Assembly (NCBI GenBank): GCA_022113835.1
Contig: JAILWY010000001.1
Coordinates: 6,634,001 to 6,698,000, forward strand
From: Atopsyche davidsoni
Lineage: Eukaryota; Arthropoda; Insecta; Trichoptera; Hydrobiosidae
DNA length: 64,000 bases
Reading direction: 5' to 3'
The notes below the pieces were generated by a model that saw only the letters and a list, made by a program, of their open reading frames with translations, did not search any database and had not been told where the DNA came from. Numbering within the stretch: position 1 is the stretch's first letter; every line of letters begins with the position of its first letter. A program made the position numbers and the translations under genes. This document shows, one piece after another, positions 49,700 through 63,059 of the stretch.

Positions 49700-52600
49700 T
49701 ATCATTCTTACTTTGAAGCCCTGTGTTAATTAAGATTTTAATACATAATTCTTCTTTTTCGGGTGCCTTTCCTCTGAGGAAGTTGGCGACCATCTCACTG
49801 AGCATATATTCATGGTTTTCTAAGAAAAAATAATTAAGTAGGCCCCCGGATCCTTCTACACAAAGTAATAAAAAATTAAATGTACTTTTTTAAAATTTGT
49901 TTTTTCGGATGAAGATGTAAAAAATGGAAATTTGAATAGTTAAAAGTCTTTTCAATCATTAAAAATAAAATCAAAGGTGAATAATATTGAACACTGTGTC
50001 ATTTGATAACGAAGCTGTAATGGTTTGTTTTATAGATCTGAAGAGAAAAGTAAACGCGTAGGACGCTTTGATATTCCCGGCCAAATGGGTTTATACTAAT
50101 GCAACGCATCGTTATTGATGGAGGTGTCAAAAATAATATTATAAGTAATAAAGCGATATTCGACTTATTTTTTAAAATAAAGAAAAGGAGCTTAATTTTA
50201 AATAAAAAGAAATCTGACTAAAATAATAAGTTAGCAGTACGATATAACTTCTAATCATCTTTTTATATTTCATTTACGATTATTTTCAGTTGTGCACTTC
50301 AGTAATAAGATTTAAAGTTATCTTGATTTTCGTCTTTGCATATCAAAGCTTACAATAAATGAGCGTTTTAAATAGTACATTAGAGAAACGAGTTAATCAA
50401 TTCACAAAATCTACAACATTAGTCTACAACCGTATATTATTTGGCTGTTTTAATATTATTTTTTTACATTAAATAATATATTGCTTAGCATTAAACATAT
50501 TTAAAAGCCAGTCGTAAGAGACAACATAAAATCAGAGCTTAAAGTTGCTTTTTTTGCTCAAACAAAAGTAGTTTTAATGTAACAAAAACACTAATTTTTT
50601 CATAATTTTTTTTTAATAGTGGCTTTTGAATATTTTATTAAATAAAATATGCTTTGTTCGTTAATTTTGGTGTAAGCTCGTTAACAATATTAAAGAGCTT
50701 CAAATTATATCCCAAGAAAAATTGAAATATTTAAATGAGTAAATACAATTCTGGATATAGCAATGCCATAAACACTATCAAAGAAATGAATGAGTTACTA
50801 AATTGGCTCGACTTTAACAGTATTCAGAATTTGTTAATAACATAGTTGTTTTTCTGTTTACATGGATATTTAATAACTCCTTTTCTAAAATAAATATTCC
50901 ATAAACATAAAAACGATTCATACTAACCGTTTATTTTAGATACACTGTATTGATATCACTCAAGTCAATAAAGATGTATTCCAGCGTGCGTGGGTGTGTG
51001 GATGACCCCCCATAGTCTATTTCTGTACAAGCTACTCACGGCTCTTGAGGCGCGTCCACACTCCGCATCAGAACTAACCAACGCAAGCAGATAACTTGGG
51101 CTCCAGTATTTCGGGAAAAAAGATTAATGATAAATATGAGGACAGCTTTCAAAACTTTTGAATTGATTTGTCAAAGACTGATAATATTTTTTTCCGGAAT
51201 TTAATATAATTATTTAAAACACCTTCTGTGATAAATATATCATTTGAAATGTTTTAATATCAACGAATATATTATTCAGTTAATTAACATCATTAACTTT
51301 TGTCAAAATTTTTCGCTCTTTTGATGACCAAGTACGCATTATGCCCTTTTCAAGTATAGTTATTTACAAACTGTTTTAAGTTATTAAGTATACAAACTAT
51401 GAGTACAATTATATAAAAAACTATAACAGGAAAGAGATCGGAACGTGTTTTTCATTACTTTAAAAATTATTAACCGCAACACACAATTTTTATTCGCTCA
51501 AATTTGTATTCATTATAATTTTTTTTAAATTATTTAACTCATGTATCTGCGTTCAAAATATCTAAAATAACTTATGGGATTTACTACTAACAGAAAGTTT
51601 ATAGCTTAAAGAAATAGCTTATTTCACTTTATAGTTACCTTTATAGAAGTTTTTGAGGTATATTAAGAGTTTTATTCAATCGGAACGAATAAAGCATTTT
51701 ATCTACGTAGTAATGGCAGGAAGTTAGTAAAAGCTACGTATTTAAAAACATCATCAAAGACTTTCTAATAAATTTTGGTGAATGCGAAATCAACAATCTT
51801 TTGCCACGTATAATAAACAGTGATCTCTAATGGAAAGCAAAAATAAATATTTAAGCTCACCTTTGAGAGTCGGCCGGGTTAGTATTTTACATTTGAGGTC
51901 TCGCAAGCGATAGTTTCCCAATACCGAGGCGCGGAATGCCTGGCGCTCTGCCCGCTTTTACTTTTTTGTGTTGTTTACAAGCGTAACGGTATCTATTGGC
52001 AGCATACATCACGGCTATGGCGATTCCATAAATTATCCTTTACTGCTGAATATTCCAGACCGCAAGTGACGCAGAGGACGGCACGCAATCGTTGCCAAAT
52101 GGAAAGAGACAATGCTTTCTCGCAAGGCATCCGTGCGCATTGGCTGCAAAGAGAAATAGACTTCGAGAGATCAACCTGCGATATTTTTAAAAATATGTAC
52201 GTAGGTATTTTTGCAGTATACTCGGCTCTATTAGAATCGGTTATTGCAAGCAAAATATAAACAGGTTTTCTAACGGTTTTAAGGTGAAGCAGCATGAGCA
52301 GTTCTCAGCTTGTAGCAGTATATAGTTTTTTTTTCTATTAAAATCCTCAAAACATTTTTTTTTTATTAAGCATGGAATTTTCATGTCTGGTAGTAATAAT
52401 TACATTTTGAAAAATTGGTATCAGTACTTTTATTGCTGTATAATCAACGATAATTTTAACGAATAAAAATTATACTACTTCGAAATCAAAATCTAAATGT
52501 TTACACATAACACAATAAATATATTTTTATTTTTTAATTCATTTTTCTACTCCCCAATCTGTCACCTACGAAAACATGACAGCATAACTTATACATTGGA

Positions 52601-55240
52601 CATCCCTTTTATTTATTAAGATTGATTAGGACATATGTTAGTGATACATCACCAATTCCAAAAGAAAAAAAATGCATTATTTATCCTAGAATAAAGAAAA
52701 TTCAAGCTGATACGTACCGTATCATCATAAAAAAATTGTTATGAAAAACATGACGTAAAATTTATTCTATTGTTAAAGTATTAAAACTAGAAATCTCTTT
52801 GATTCGGTAACACAATTAAATTCGCAGCAGTAGTACAGATTAATTGTTTCTCTCAATCTGACAGGCAGATATTTATATACCGAGGTAAAGGAGATTAAAC
52901 AGGATGCTACAGATTAGTGCTTAGCACAGAGACTACACGGGATTCTGAGAATGGTATTGATTTCTTGAAGTATTTAAAGACATCAACAAAATGACAAATT
53001 ATATGGAAAAAAAGTAAATAATAAATCTTTAAATTAAAAGATATTCTGTGTTTATGTATTTTTTAAACCAAAATACATCGGAAAAGAATAAACAAAAATC
53101 CATGAAAACTAAATAAATATTTTAATTCCAATCATAACCGAGTAATTTCAAATATTTTTTTTAATATTAAAACAAGTGATTCATTGTTTGAGTGAATTAT
53201 GTTTCAAAGTATACAATATTTAAGTATTGATTAAAACTTTTGTAAGTTTTTAAATCATAATTATGTAATAATCATACTTTTCTTTCAAAAAAATTTGTCA
53301 TGTCATGCAAATACCAGTAGCGACATTATTTTCCAGTCTATCACTACTAGACCTAAGAATGAAGCAAAGTTATTCTTGATCTAATCATTCAATCATGTAA
53401 CCGAATGTGTCATCGCTGACATATTTCCTGAAGAGACATATTTTAAAAATATTTAAGCTAGCGTTGTGCTCGAAAAATCAACAGTCTGAAGAAAGAGTTT
53501 ACTCTCCCTAGTTACAAACTGTTTCTAAAATACTTTAATAGTACACCCAATAAATTTACTTTGAAGTTTATTCTATTATTGACTTCATTTAATATTAAGA
53601 ATTAATCTATCAAATACAGGCTTTTCTAAATTTCTTAGTAATGCATGATGAATTATGTTTGTTTTAGATTCAAATAAATACATTACATTTGACAGTTGTA
53701 TTGTTTGATATTAAAAAAAAAATTATCAAATATGTTTTGCATAATAAATTTGAAATTTTCCATATTCGCAGGTTATTAAGCCGGAGGGACGCATATTTTA
53801 TAAATAGCTTTAATATTATTTCGGTAATAGTTAATAGTAATTTTATACAGAGTACACAGATTTTTAATGAATATTTTCGTTTTTCTCGCTTTCGTATCAC
53901 ATGTTTCTTGGTTTCAATAGTTTTTAGATACCTCAATCCAAGTGGGTATTCTGTTTCTCATAATGAATCTAAAAATTACCTAATACGTGTTTTGTATAAA
54001 TTATAATATATACAATCATAAAAAAGTATATAATAAAAAATTATCAGAAAATTATCAAAAATCATAAAAAAAGTATAGAGCTATTTGTTTTTCAGATTTA
54101 ATACACCATATTTTTAACAGATTTTTATTTTTGAATACGATTGATGATAATTATGTATTATTACATTAATCTCATTACTTATAGTATGTCGGTCTGTAAC
54201 AATGAAAGCCAGTTGACCTATGTTGAGAATTTTTTTTCTTCATATATTGTTTTATAGTAAACTTCAAACTGTCGATGCGAGTATAAATAAACGGATAAGC
54301 CCTTTAGATAATAAAAAAACCTGCTTATTATCCTGATAGTTAAAAAAATAATTTGCGGTAATGCGCTTTGCATGTGTTCGTTACGATGTAATCGTTCTAG
54401 AAATACGCCGATCATTGTGTTGTAATCGGTTGGGGTAATTCCAGAAGCGGTCGGAGCGCACAACCCCTGCAGTGCCATCTTCGCAGGGGTGGCTCTGCAT
54501 GAATATGCATTATTTTGTACTGAGGGTCAATAGCACCCCACTGCCGGGGCTGTAAACTCTTTTTTTTTAAATTGTATAAATTTCATTAAAAAATTGTATT
54601 TACGGAGCATCAAGCTGAAATTTATCAATTTATGTAATTTCTATAAAAGTCTCAATACAAAAAAAAGAAACAAAGCTCTTGTGCAACATGTTTCATTAAT
54701 ATGCAAAATCATTCAAGTAGGCATGGAAGTGATCAAATATTTTTCTAGCATAAGTGAATCATTTTATCCATTTTCTTGCGTAGATATAAAAGTACGGTGG
54801 TCAAAAGGACAAAGGGGCCAGGCCACAAAAGATATAATAAGGCCGCGTATAATCTGAATTTAACAGGACTAGCTCAAATAGGGGCCAGTGCAATATTAAC
54901 TTAGAGCTCGAATTTTTTTTTATTTTAAAAATTTAAAGGGACACGATTTTCTATAATCAGCTTGGATTTAACGACTGCTTGTTCAGTTGGCTCCATTTAG
55001 AGATCGTTTCTAAATAATCGTATTTGATTTTAAAAATATTACAAAACTACAAAAATAATTGAATATTAAGACACTCAACTTTTTGTAGGTACAAGACTAA
55101 CAATTTATTGTTACAAATTTAGTTTTCTGTAATTAAAACAATTACAGAAAAATATTATGTTTTTAACGCGCATATGACTAAGCCTTCGTTTATTAACAAA
55201 ACAATAATATAGAGAGTAACAAACAGTTTATTGTACACAG
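49700..55240. other. 5.5-kb AT-rich intergenic DNA
   Basis: No supported gene. GC-richer blocks occur at about 51880-52140 and 54430-54560; the latter contains the short inverted repeat ACCCCTGC/GCAGGGGT. Open frames here have no recognisable domain. Confidence 0.4.
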
Positions 55241-55284
55241 GATTATAAGATTTTGTTTATCGCTAGATAAACTTTTTTTTTGCA

Positions 55285-55309
55285 TATAAGAGCAATCGTA
55301 GTCTTTCAG
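55285..55309 (+). promoter_or_regulatory. candidate core promoter of lysozyme gene 1
   Basis: TATAAG at 55285-55290 with an initiator-like TTTCAGA about 20 bp on, 70 bp before the start codon. Two GATAA-type sites (TTTATCGCTAGATAAAC, about 55256-55272) lie just upstream, as is common at insect immune and gut gene promoters. Confidence 0.5.
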
Positions 55310-55378
55310 AAGCAAGTTGCGGTAGAGCCTTTAGAAGCATAACATTTCATTGAATCAATTTCATCAAATCAAGCTAAA

Positions 55379-56296
55379 ATGAAGAATACCGTGTTAATTT
55401 TGGTTTTAATTTTTCAATTATCGTCGGGAAAAATATTTACAAGGTGTGAATTGGCCTGGGAGCTCCTGAACCGTGGAATTCCAAGGGGAGAGTTGGCCAC
55501 ATGTAGGAATATTTTAATATTTTATCCTACGCTACTACTTTTTTCATAAATATACTTTATAATGTATACGGTTAACATAAAGTTTGTTAAACTATTTTAG
55601 CTTTCAATTTTATATTATCTTAAATAACAATCAATAAAACCGGGTTCAATTGTTGTTTTTTCAGGGGTCTGCATTGCTGAAGCCGAGAGCTCTTTTAACA
55701 CTGCTGTTCGGGGTGGACCAAACACCGACGGATCCTTTGATTGGGGATTATTTCAAATCAACGATCGCTTCTGGTGCACACCTGGATTTCCTGGAAAAAT
55801 ATGCAATGTCAACTGCCAAAGTAAGAGAATTAACTTATCAAACCTTTCATTATGGCTAAATATATTCCAAACTATTTTATACTGTTTTATTTATTGTACC
55901 ATTTAATAAAGGAAATAATACTCGAAAAACACTTACGTTAAATAGTTAAAATTTATCTAGTTTTTTGTATAAGTTATCATCTTTAGCTTATTTTTAAAAT
56001 TAATACTCAAGAACCACAAGTTTACCACATAAGAACCACATATTAAAATCTTGTTGCCTTATTTATCTTAATACTTTTATCAGGTTAAGGATAATCTTGT
56101 AGTGTTTCAAATATATATATTTTCTTACTTATAATTTAAATATTTTTATGTTCCAGATCTTTTAACGGATGACATTACGCAATCAGTTATCTGTGCGAGA
56201 ACAATATTGAGAATCCAAGGATTTTCTGCGTGGGTCGGTTGGACTAACAGGTGCCAAGGAGCTATTCCTAGCGTTAACAATTGTGGTATTTTTTAA
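55379..56296 (+). CDS. c-type lysozyme 1, catalytic residues intact
   Basis: A secreted muramidase of the chicken (c) type. Exons are 55379-55502, 55665-55820 and 56157-56296, both introns phase 1, 139 residues. A signal peptide (about 1-17, ending LSSG) precedes mature KIFTRCELAW. All eight family cysteines are present. The catalytic Glu is in WVCIAEAESS (first E) and the catalytic Asp in [19 protein letters not shown] and GFSAWVGW match the family. This is the array member most likely to cleave peptidoglycan, in immunity or in gut digestion of bacteria. A likely polyadenylation signal AATAAA is at 56361-56366. Confidence 0.96.
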
Positions 56297-56369
56297 TGAT
56301 CGAATATTCAAATAGCAGTTTAGAAAACAAAGATTCAAAATAATATGTATGTATTTAATCAATAAATAT

Positions 56370-57425
56370 TATAAATATCTCAAAGGATTTCAATCATAAA
56401 CAAAGGACACGGAGTAAACAGAAAATGAGAAACGTCATAACATGTTTACAAAATTTTAAACTGGAAAAGACACTAGACAGGGAAACTATCTCAACAACAC
56501 ACAAGTCCAATGTGAACATCAACTATTTACCTTCAATCTTAAAAAGCAAAAGATTTATTAATTAACATTTGTATATTGCATAACTATTTTGGAGATTTAG
56601 TAGATTTGTTTAGTTTAATCCATTCATGTGAAGCTGCAGATCTAAAAAATTACTTTCAGAATATAAAAACTGAAAAGAATCTTACATTGTGCCAAAATTT
56701 TGCGACGCGTCAATCAGATGTAGAACCAGTATTATTTATTAAAAATACAAAACCTGTAATAATACTAGTATGACGCTTGATTGTTATAGATTTTTACATA
56801 TTTGTGAAGGGCAAGTATTTTTGGAGGCATCAATTACGTCGCGATTTTATTTGAGATTTTTTAGGCGGAGAATCAAAATGGAATTTGTTGATTTACTTAC
56901 GTGTGTGTTTCAAACATTCACATTTTACTAATTTTCATATGATGCATAATACATAAGTTGTACGGATTTAGTTTATTGGTCGGCCCTGATGAATACAGGG
57001 ACGCATTGGGTGGTAACGCGTAAATCAGGGCCGAGGACAGCCACCGGAAGTGCCGCCAGCTTTATGTGAGTAGCAACCTCCGCACAATGCCTGACATTGC
57101 ACCATATCTGACATCAATTTATTGGTACCTTATAAATTAAAAATATTTAAGTATTAACGATTAAAAAATTATACACATTGTTTATAGCAAACAAAATTAT
57201 TATATCTTAAAAATGTGAAGATAAACATGTAATTGACGATAATTGAGTTATTATAAATGCATATATGCTGTTCTGGAATTCCAAATATATTTTAACAATA
57301 ATATTTTTACTTTTAATGCTGTCATAATTTTATTTATATTTCAGTTAAAAAATATAAAAAATGGATATAAATATATCTCAATGTTCATTGCATAAGAAAA
57401 TAATAAAAATAAGATTTGTTTTTAT
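56370..57425. other. spacer between lysozymes 1 and 2, with inverted repeat
   Basis: No gene seen. A GC-richer block at about 56985-57110 begins with an 11-bp perfect inverted repeat, TCGGCCCTGAT (56990-57000) and ATCAGGGCCGA (57024-57034); it may be a repeat remnant. Confidence 0.4.
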
Positions 57426-57430
57426 CTCAA

Positions 57431-57483
57431 GATAAGCGATTGATCAGTCTTATAAAAGCGGTCGCAATCGTTTTGGATTTAGT
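57431..57483 (+). promoter_or_regulatory. candidate core promoter of lysozyme gene 2
   Basis: TATAAAAG at 57451-57458, an initiator-like TTTAGTT with A at 57481 exactly 30 bp from the TATA start, and a GATAAG site at 57431-57436. Spacing to the start codon is ~50 bp. This is the strongest core promoter in the array. Confidence 0.6.
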
Positions 57484-57529
57484 TGCATTTTGATATTTTG
57501 ATAAGATTGAGTATTCACTAAGAAATACA

Positions 57530-59318
57530 ATGAAGATTTTTTTATCTGTTGCCGCACTGTTGGCAGCATTGCAATTGTCATCGGGAAAAATATTCTCCAA
57601 ATGTGAACTGGCTCGGGAGCTCCAGGGCCACGGCTTTCCAGCGGATCAACTAAATCAATGTGAGTCGAAATATTTTTTTTTTAAACGATAATTAAATATC
57701 TATCGATCCGTATTAAGTTAATGAAAAGGGATAAATGAAACACGAGAAAAATTCTTGATGGTAAACTATGTTGATATTGTTAGTAAATTTATTTGTTTGG
57801 ACTACTTGCTTTTCGTGTGTGAATATATATGAATATGCAAATTATTTAAAAATAAATATAAGAAACACGAGTGATAAGTTATATGACTCATTGTCTTATA
57901 ATTCACGATAAAAATATAAATGGCTATATTTTGAGATATTTTAGTTTTGTTATCTTCAATGTTTTTGAGTATTATGTCACGAATAATGTATAAGCTTCTA
58001 TTTTCCATTGGCCATTATTTTTATATAAAAAATATTATAATTTAATGTACTATTTGTTATTTATTGAAATTAGATAATATTATTGGGTTGATATATTTAT
58101 AAATATTAAGTCAGCCACTTTTAATGTTATATTTTTATTAAATTGACCTCTAACCAAATGAATTTCCTGCAAACATTTATGAGGACTTATTTTATATAAA
58201 ACAATAGTTCTTTTTTTCATTTTGTGGGCAGTTTTGATAAATTTCATTATTTAAATATTTTTATTTAAATTAATATTTTAGTGCTGTGATGACGTTTTAA
58301 AATAAATGCTGAGATTCGACAATAAATAAAAAATAAAAATTTATTACGTAAACTATACAATAAATAAATATTGTGCTCTTATTACAACAAATAATAATAA
58401 ATATGTATTTTGTATTGAAGGGGTCTGCCTTGTCGATGCCGAGAGTTCATTTAACACTGCGGCTGTTGGTGGACCGAACCTTGATGGTTCCAAAGACTGG
58501 GGCCTTTTCCAGATTAACGACCGATACTGGTGCAGCCCTGGCTACCCTGGAAAAGAATGCAGACTCGACTGTCGTAGTAAGGAAACATATTTACAAATAA
58601 TCTTTTAAAACGTATAATACAAAACTTACTAAGTTGTATAATGCCATATTGACTATAAGTGTACACGCACTGTAGACTTGGTGGAAGATTATTCAAATCT
58701 ATAAAGCTTTATGCCTTAATAGTAATAATCAATGACAAATAAAATCTTATAGTGCTTATCAAATATCAGGAGTATAAATGTTCATTTACATGTATCGACA
58801 ATTTTACCACGTATTATAAAAACTTTAAAAAATATATAATAAAAACAGCAACGAATTATAATAAATTTTCAATTTGCTCAAGGATGTCTGGTATCTTATA
58901 AAAAATATTTTTGTTCATTTGTACATTATTCGTAAAAAAATTAGAAACAAATATTTGAGAAAGTTATTTTTGATTTTATTAATAATCTATTGATTTCGTA
59001 TTGGTTTAGTAGTATAAATTAACAGTACAAACTTTAACATAACCAATATAAACTTTTATTTAAATTGAGATCACTATTTTATTTTACTAAATTATAGTAA
59101 ATAGTCCAGAAAATCGTGGTTTATGTGTAAAGTCATACATTTAAATCTCATTTTATAATAAGTATAATTTTCTTCAAGGTCTTCTAAGTGATGATATTTC
59201 TCTGGCCGTTGGCTGCGTAAGGAAAATATTTGCAGTCCATGGATTTTCCGCGTGGACCGGCTGGGTTCTCAAGTGCCAAGGAAACCTTCCTGACCTGACC
59301 AGCTGCGGAATCGAATAG
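57530..59318 (+). CDS. c-type lysozyme 2, catalytic Glu replaced by Asp
   Basis: A secreted c-type lysozyme family member. Exons are 57530-57659, 58421-58576 and 59179-59318, introns phase 1, 141 residues. The signal peptide ends LSSG, with mature [12 protein letters not shown]. Eight cysteines are present. The catalytic Asp is kept ([15 protein letters not shown]), but the acid/base Glu position reads Asp in [10 protein letters not shown]. In c-type lysozymes this Glu is the proton donor and a shorter Asp side chain usually cuts activity strongly, so it may be a weak enzyme or a peptidoglycan-binding protein. The rest of the fold is very well conserved, which argues against a pseudogene. Confidence 0.95.
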
Positions 59319-59329
59319 TGTTTTTTTGG

Positions 59330-61975
59330 GAATTACTTTGATATTAAAATATAAATTAATATTAAATGTGAAAAATTAATTATTTATTTACTTTAAATGT
59401 TTAATAATGATTTGTTATCTATCCACTTGACTCCATCAGTTTCTGGTAACATAACTGCTCTTTGACTGATATTATATTTCACATTAAATTAAACACTAAC
59501 GAAAATCTTGTATTTTTCCTTTTACAATTTTACAGACCCACGTGTATACACATATCACTTATTTTATGGCATTCTTGGTTTTTTCAAAACTCACGTATTT
59601 CACTGTCACGAATTGGTAATTATATTACGATATACGAACACGTTATAAAAGTAAGCCCACATATTTGTTGCTATATAAAATATTATATTATTAAATAAAC
59701 GACATACAGATAATCATGCAATAAAAAATACTCTTAATTTTTAAGTTTTGTCTCATGACTTTTCATTGCGATAAAAAACTATTTTACTGTCAAATCTTAA
59801 ATCATGGTTTAATTGATACTAAAATAAAATTTTTACATGGAAAAAAACAACGAAATAAAAATAACCACTTCTTATAAAATTTAAATGAATCATCAGCTAA
59901 AATATAGTAAAATTTTAGTGCAGAAATTTCCATAAAAACATCGTCATCAAACATTCATTGCAGATAAGGTTAATTTACAGCCTTCTTTGGTGACGTTTAT
60001 TTTTCATCTGCTACCGGATTCTGTGCATTCGTTTTACTCCATTATTTTAGATCGACATTTATGACCTTGATTTTTACCTTGACCTTTTTTACTTGACAGT
60101 GTTTTTCATATACACATTAAATTATAAATGTACACATTACTACTTAGAGACATCGTGTTTATTCAGACATTTTTTAAATTTAAATTCTGTATCCTCACCT
60201 GAACAACTGTAAACTATCGGGCAACTGAGCAATCGAAGTAAATTGTTTTTGTTTCTCAATTATAAATTGACGCAATGCAACGGCTAGATTAAATGATAAA
60301 AATGATAATAAAAAATAAGCAAACTCAACGGTAAGCCTTGATGCTTATCACATCACCGCACTCATTACAAATATAAATTATTAACTCACAATATGTTTTT
60401 CTCAATCTATGTAGTACTATGAACGTTACTATACTATATAAGTACAAAATATATATATTCTACGGAAAAATAACGATTTATACTGATGTACCTAAAAAAA
60501 AACCCATTATTTATTAATCAAATATATCCTTTTCAATTCAATGAATTTCAGCTGATTAAATAGTTCTCACACAACAAATATGTCTGAATATAGAAATATT
60601 TCAAATAAATAAGGCCGTAATGAGAATCATGGTGCTATGATACAATGTATCGATCATATAATCTACGACAACAGACAACGCAAGAATCTCAGCTTATATT
60701 TAGACAAGAATGCTATTAGTGTCATTTTTGTTTCGCGTTTTATACAATACAATAACATTTTGTGATTGATTGAATACGAACGAATAATATGTTTTCTTTT
60801 TTTTCTTTTAGCAAATCATCGGATACATGTCATGATTTGTGGTATTTGATTTTATTAGTTTGTAAATTAAACACGATTTTCTTCAATTTAAAAATAAATT
60901 TTAAATATTTAGCTATCAACAAAACAACGGTAGACTCTTATTGAATTCAAGATACATTTTAAATGGAAGATTCATTATCGATTCTGACCTAAAACTCAAT
61001 TTCCTGCATTTAGTGACAGGAAACTGTCCCACTATCTGCCAATCAATCATCAAGCTGACAGAGAATTTCGCTTTTCTTTTGTATAGGTGTAAAGTGGTTG
61101 TCCAGGTGAGCAGAACCCTCATTTAGGGTCATTCAATGATAAAGGTGTACTTTGAGTGTTTCACATAAAGTTTACTATTTAACGATTTAAGTGTATAAGT
61201 AATATTTAAATTTTCTTTTTTTGTAAATTAATGCCACTCTGCAACTGTATTACCTATTTTTGTTGGACAACCGAGCTTGTATTATTGATGACAGCCATTT
61301 ACTTTTTGGTCCTTTTTCTAAAAATGTGAATAAAAAAATAATATTAATTAATATTGATAGGTGGAAAATATGAATAAGGTTGAAAGTTCAAACGGTGATC
61401 AATACACGCGTAGAGTGTATCTCTTTATTGAGTCAGATTAAATTTGAAAGCACCTAAGAAAAAAAAGTTCCTGATAGATATATGTAATTAAAATATGTAA
61501 CGGCAAAATAATACATCGGAAAGTTAATAAGAAACTCACAACAGTAAAATAATTAATGTCGAGTCCGAAAAATTCTTTAAGCGTAATATTATTAAGGATA
61601 AATATTAATTGGGTTTGAGGCTAAAAGTATAGATTTATAAAAGTGGTAAAATTGTTATTTAGAACTAAAATACGACAGAATGTCATTATCATATATAACT
61701 GAATCCAGTACCATTACTATGAGACAACGTTTAATGTAGTTTCTTACTGTACCTTTTATTAATATTTATTTAAAACACATTTATTAGTTTCTAATAAATC
61801 TATTTCAATTATAGTGGATGACATTTTTTTATTATTTAATATTACTTACACGACGCAATTACTGATAACATTTTTACTATTTTTTATCGTGAAAAGAAAC
61901 AATCACGATCCCATACTTTTATTGTGTTGATAATTAATATTTATTAGACAATCGTGAAATTTTCTAGATATTACA
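59330..61975. other. 2.6-kb AT-rich spacer between lysozymes 2 and 3
   Basis: No gene or exon is supported. AATAAA at 59694-59699 could end the gene 2 transcript. Confidence 0.45.
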
Positions 61976-61990
61976 TAAATAATTTCAATA

Positions 61991-61996
61991 TATAAG
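61991..61996 (+). promoter_or_regulatory. candidate TATA box of lysozyme-like gene 3
   Basis: TATAAG 47 bp before the start codon, in the same position relative to the ATG as in gene 2. No clear initiator is seen. Confidence 0.4.
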
Positions 61997-62037
61997 GCCT
62001 ATTTACTCGATAATTTATATGCATATCCACAATCAAG

Positions 62038-63053
62038 ATGAAGGTGCTACTAATATTGGCTTTGATTACTTTAAGCTGGGACTGTACCCAAGGCAAAATT
62101 TTTTCAAGATGTGAACTAGCAAAAGAGCTATATAGACATGGATTTTCTTTAGAATCTTTACCGACATGTGAGTACATTTTACGATTTATAACAATAATTA
62201 ATATCATATTTTGGAAATGTTTTCAGTTCAATATAAATTACACAAAAAATAATTATAAAGCAAATAATTATTTAAAAAAAAATAATATATTTATGTATAT
62301 TAAAAATCTGTGCGTTCAAGTCAATCAAATTACAATCAAAGTAGCAACAGGGCAATTAACATTACAAATATTACTAAAAAAGTTATATATAACAATATTT
62401 AAGTTTATACTATTTATGATTTTACGGCTCGACTAGTTGAGCTTGAGAGAAGTTTTAACTCTGCCCGTAAAGGATATCACGTATATTTATGTTGCAAACT
62501 TCTTTCGGTATAAAAAAAAAACAGTGCTCTTAATATGAGACATTTTTTTAAAATAATAACACATGCCTACAAATAAAATATCATTTCATCAAAAGTAAAC
62601 TGTGTTAAATCTTCAAGGGGTCTGCATTGCCGAACATGAGAGTGGCTTGGACTGCTCTCGTCACCGAACCTCCAGCAGTGTCTCCTACTTTGGACTTTTC
62701 GGGATCAGCGACAAACGTTGGTGCAAATGCCATAAGTACGGAGGATTCTGCAAAATGCACTGCAGAAGTAAGCATCCATTTGATTTTACAAATTAACTTT
62801 TATTGTCCTTATATATTATTAAAATACTTTTATTTTATTAAAATATAGCCCCAGTACATGTACATGTGTAAATAGCTATTACTGATAATCAAACATTGAA
62901 TGCTTTTCAGGATTCTTGAGGCACAACGTGTATTACTCCGCCAAGTGTGCCCAAATCATTTACTCCATACACGGCTGGAATTGGTGGAAAGTCTACGGTC
63001 GCTATTGCAGCAGCAGTAGCAGCCTCCCCGATCTCTCAGGCTGCAATCTTTGA
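62038..63053 (+). CDS. lysozyme-like protein 3, catalytic Asp lost, two extra cysteines
   Basis: A diverged member of the c-type lysozyme array. Exons are 62038-62167, 62618-62767 and 62911-63053, introns phase 1 at the same places as genes 1 and 2, 140 residues. A signal peptide (about 1-19) precedes KIFSRCELAKEL. The catalytic Glu is kept (WVCIAEHESG), but the catalytic Asp position is Tyr in SVSYFGLFGISD, and the substrate-cleft Gln-Ile-Asn is Gly-Ile-Ser. Ten cysteines are present instead of eight; the extra ones are in GLDCSRH and WCKCHK and could form a fifth disulfide. A Ser run (YCSSSSSLPDL) sits near the C-terminus. Muramidase activity is unlikely. The intact frame and splice sites suggest a retained non-enzymatic function. 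Confidence 0.94.
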
Positions 63054-63059
63054 GTCAAA

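Noticed and set aside
53689..54006. 105-codon + frame and its 88-codon antisense partner
   Set aside because: Phe/Ile/Asn/Lys-rich composition typical of AT-rich noise; no family match.
62038..62436. Single-exon reading of the third lysozyme start (132 codons)
   Set aside because: After 62167 the frame reads into intron; the GTGAGT donor and the conserved phase-1 junction define the real exon end.
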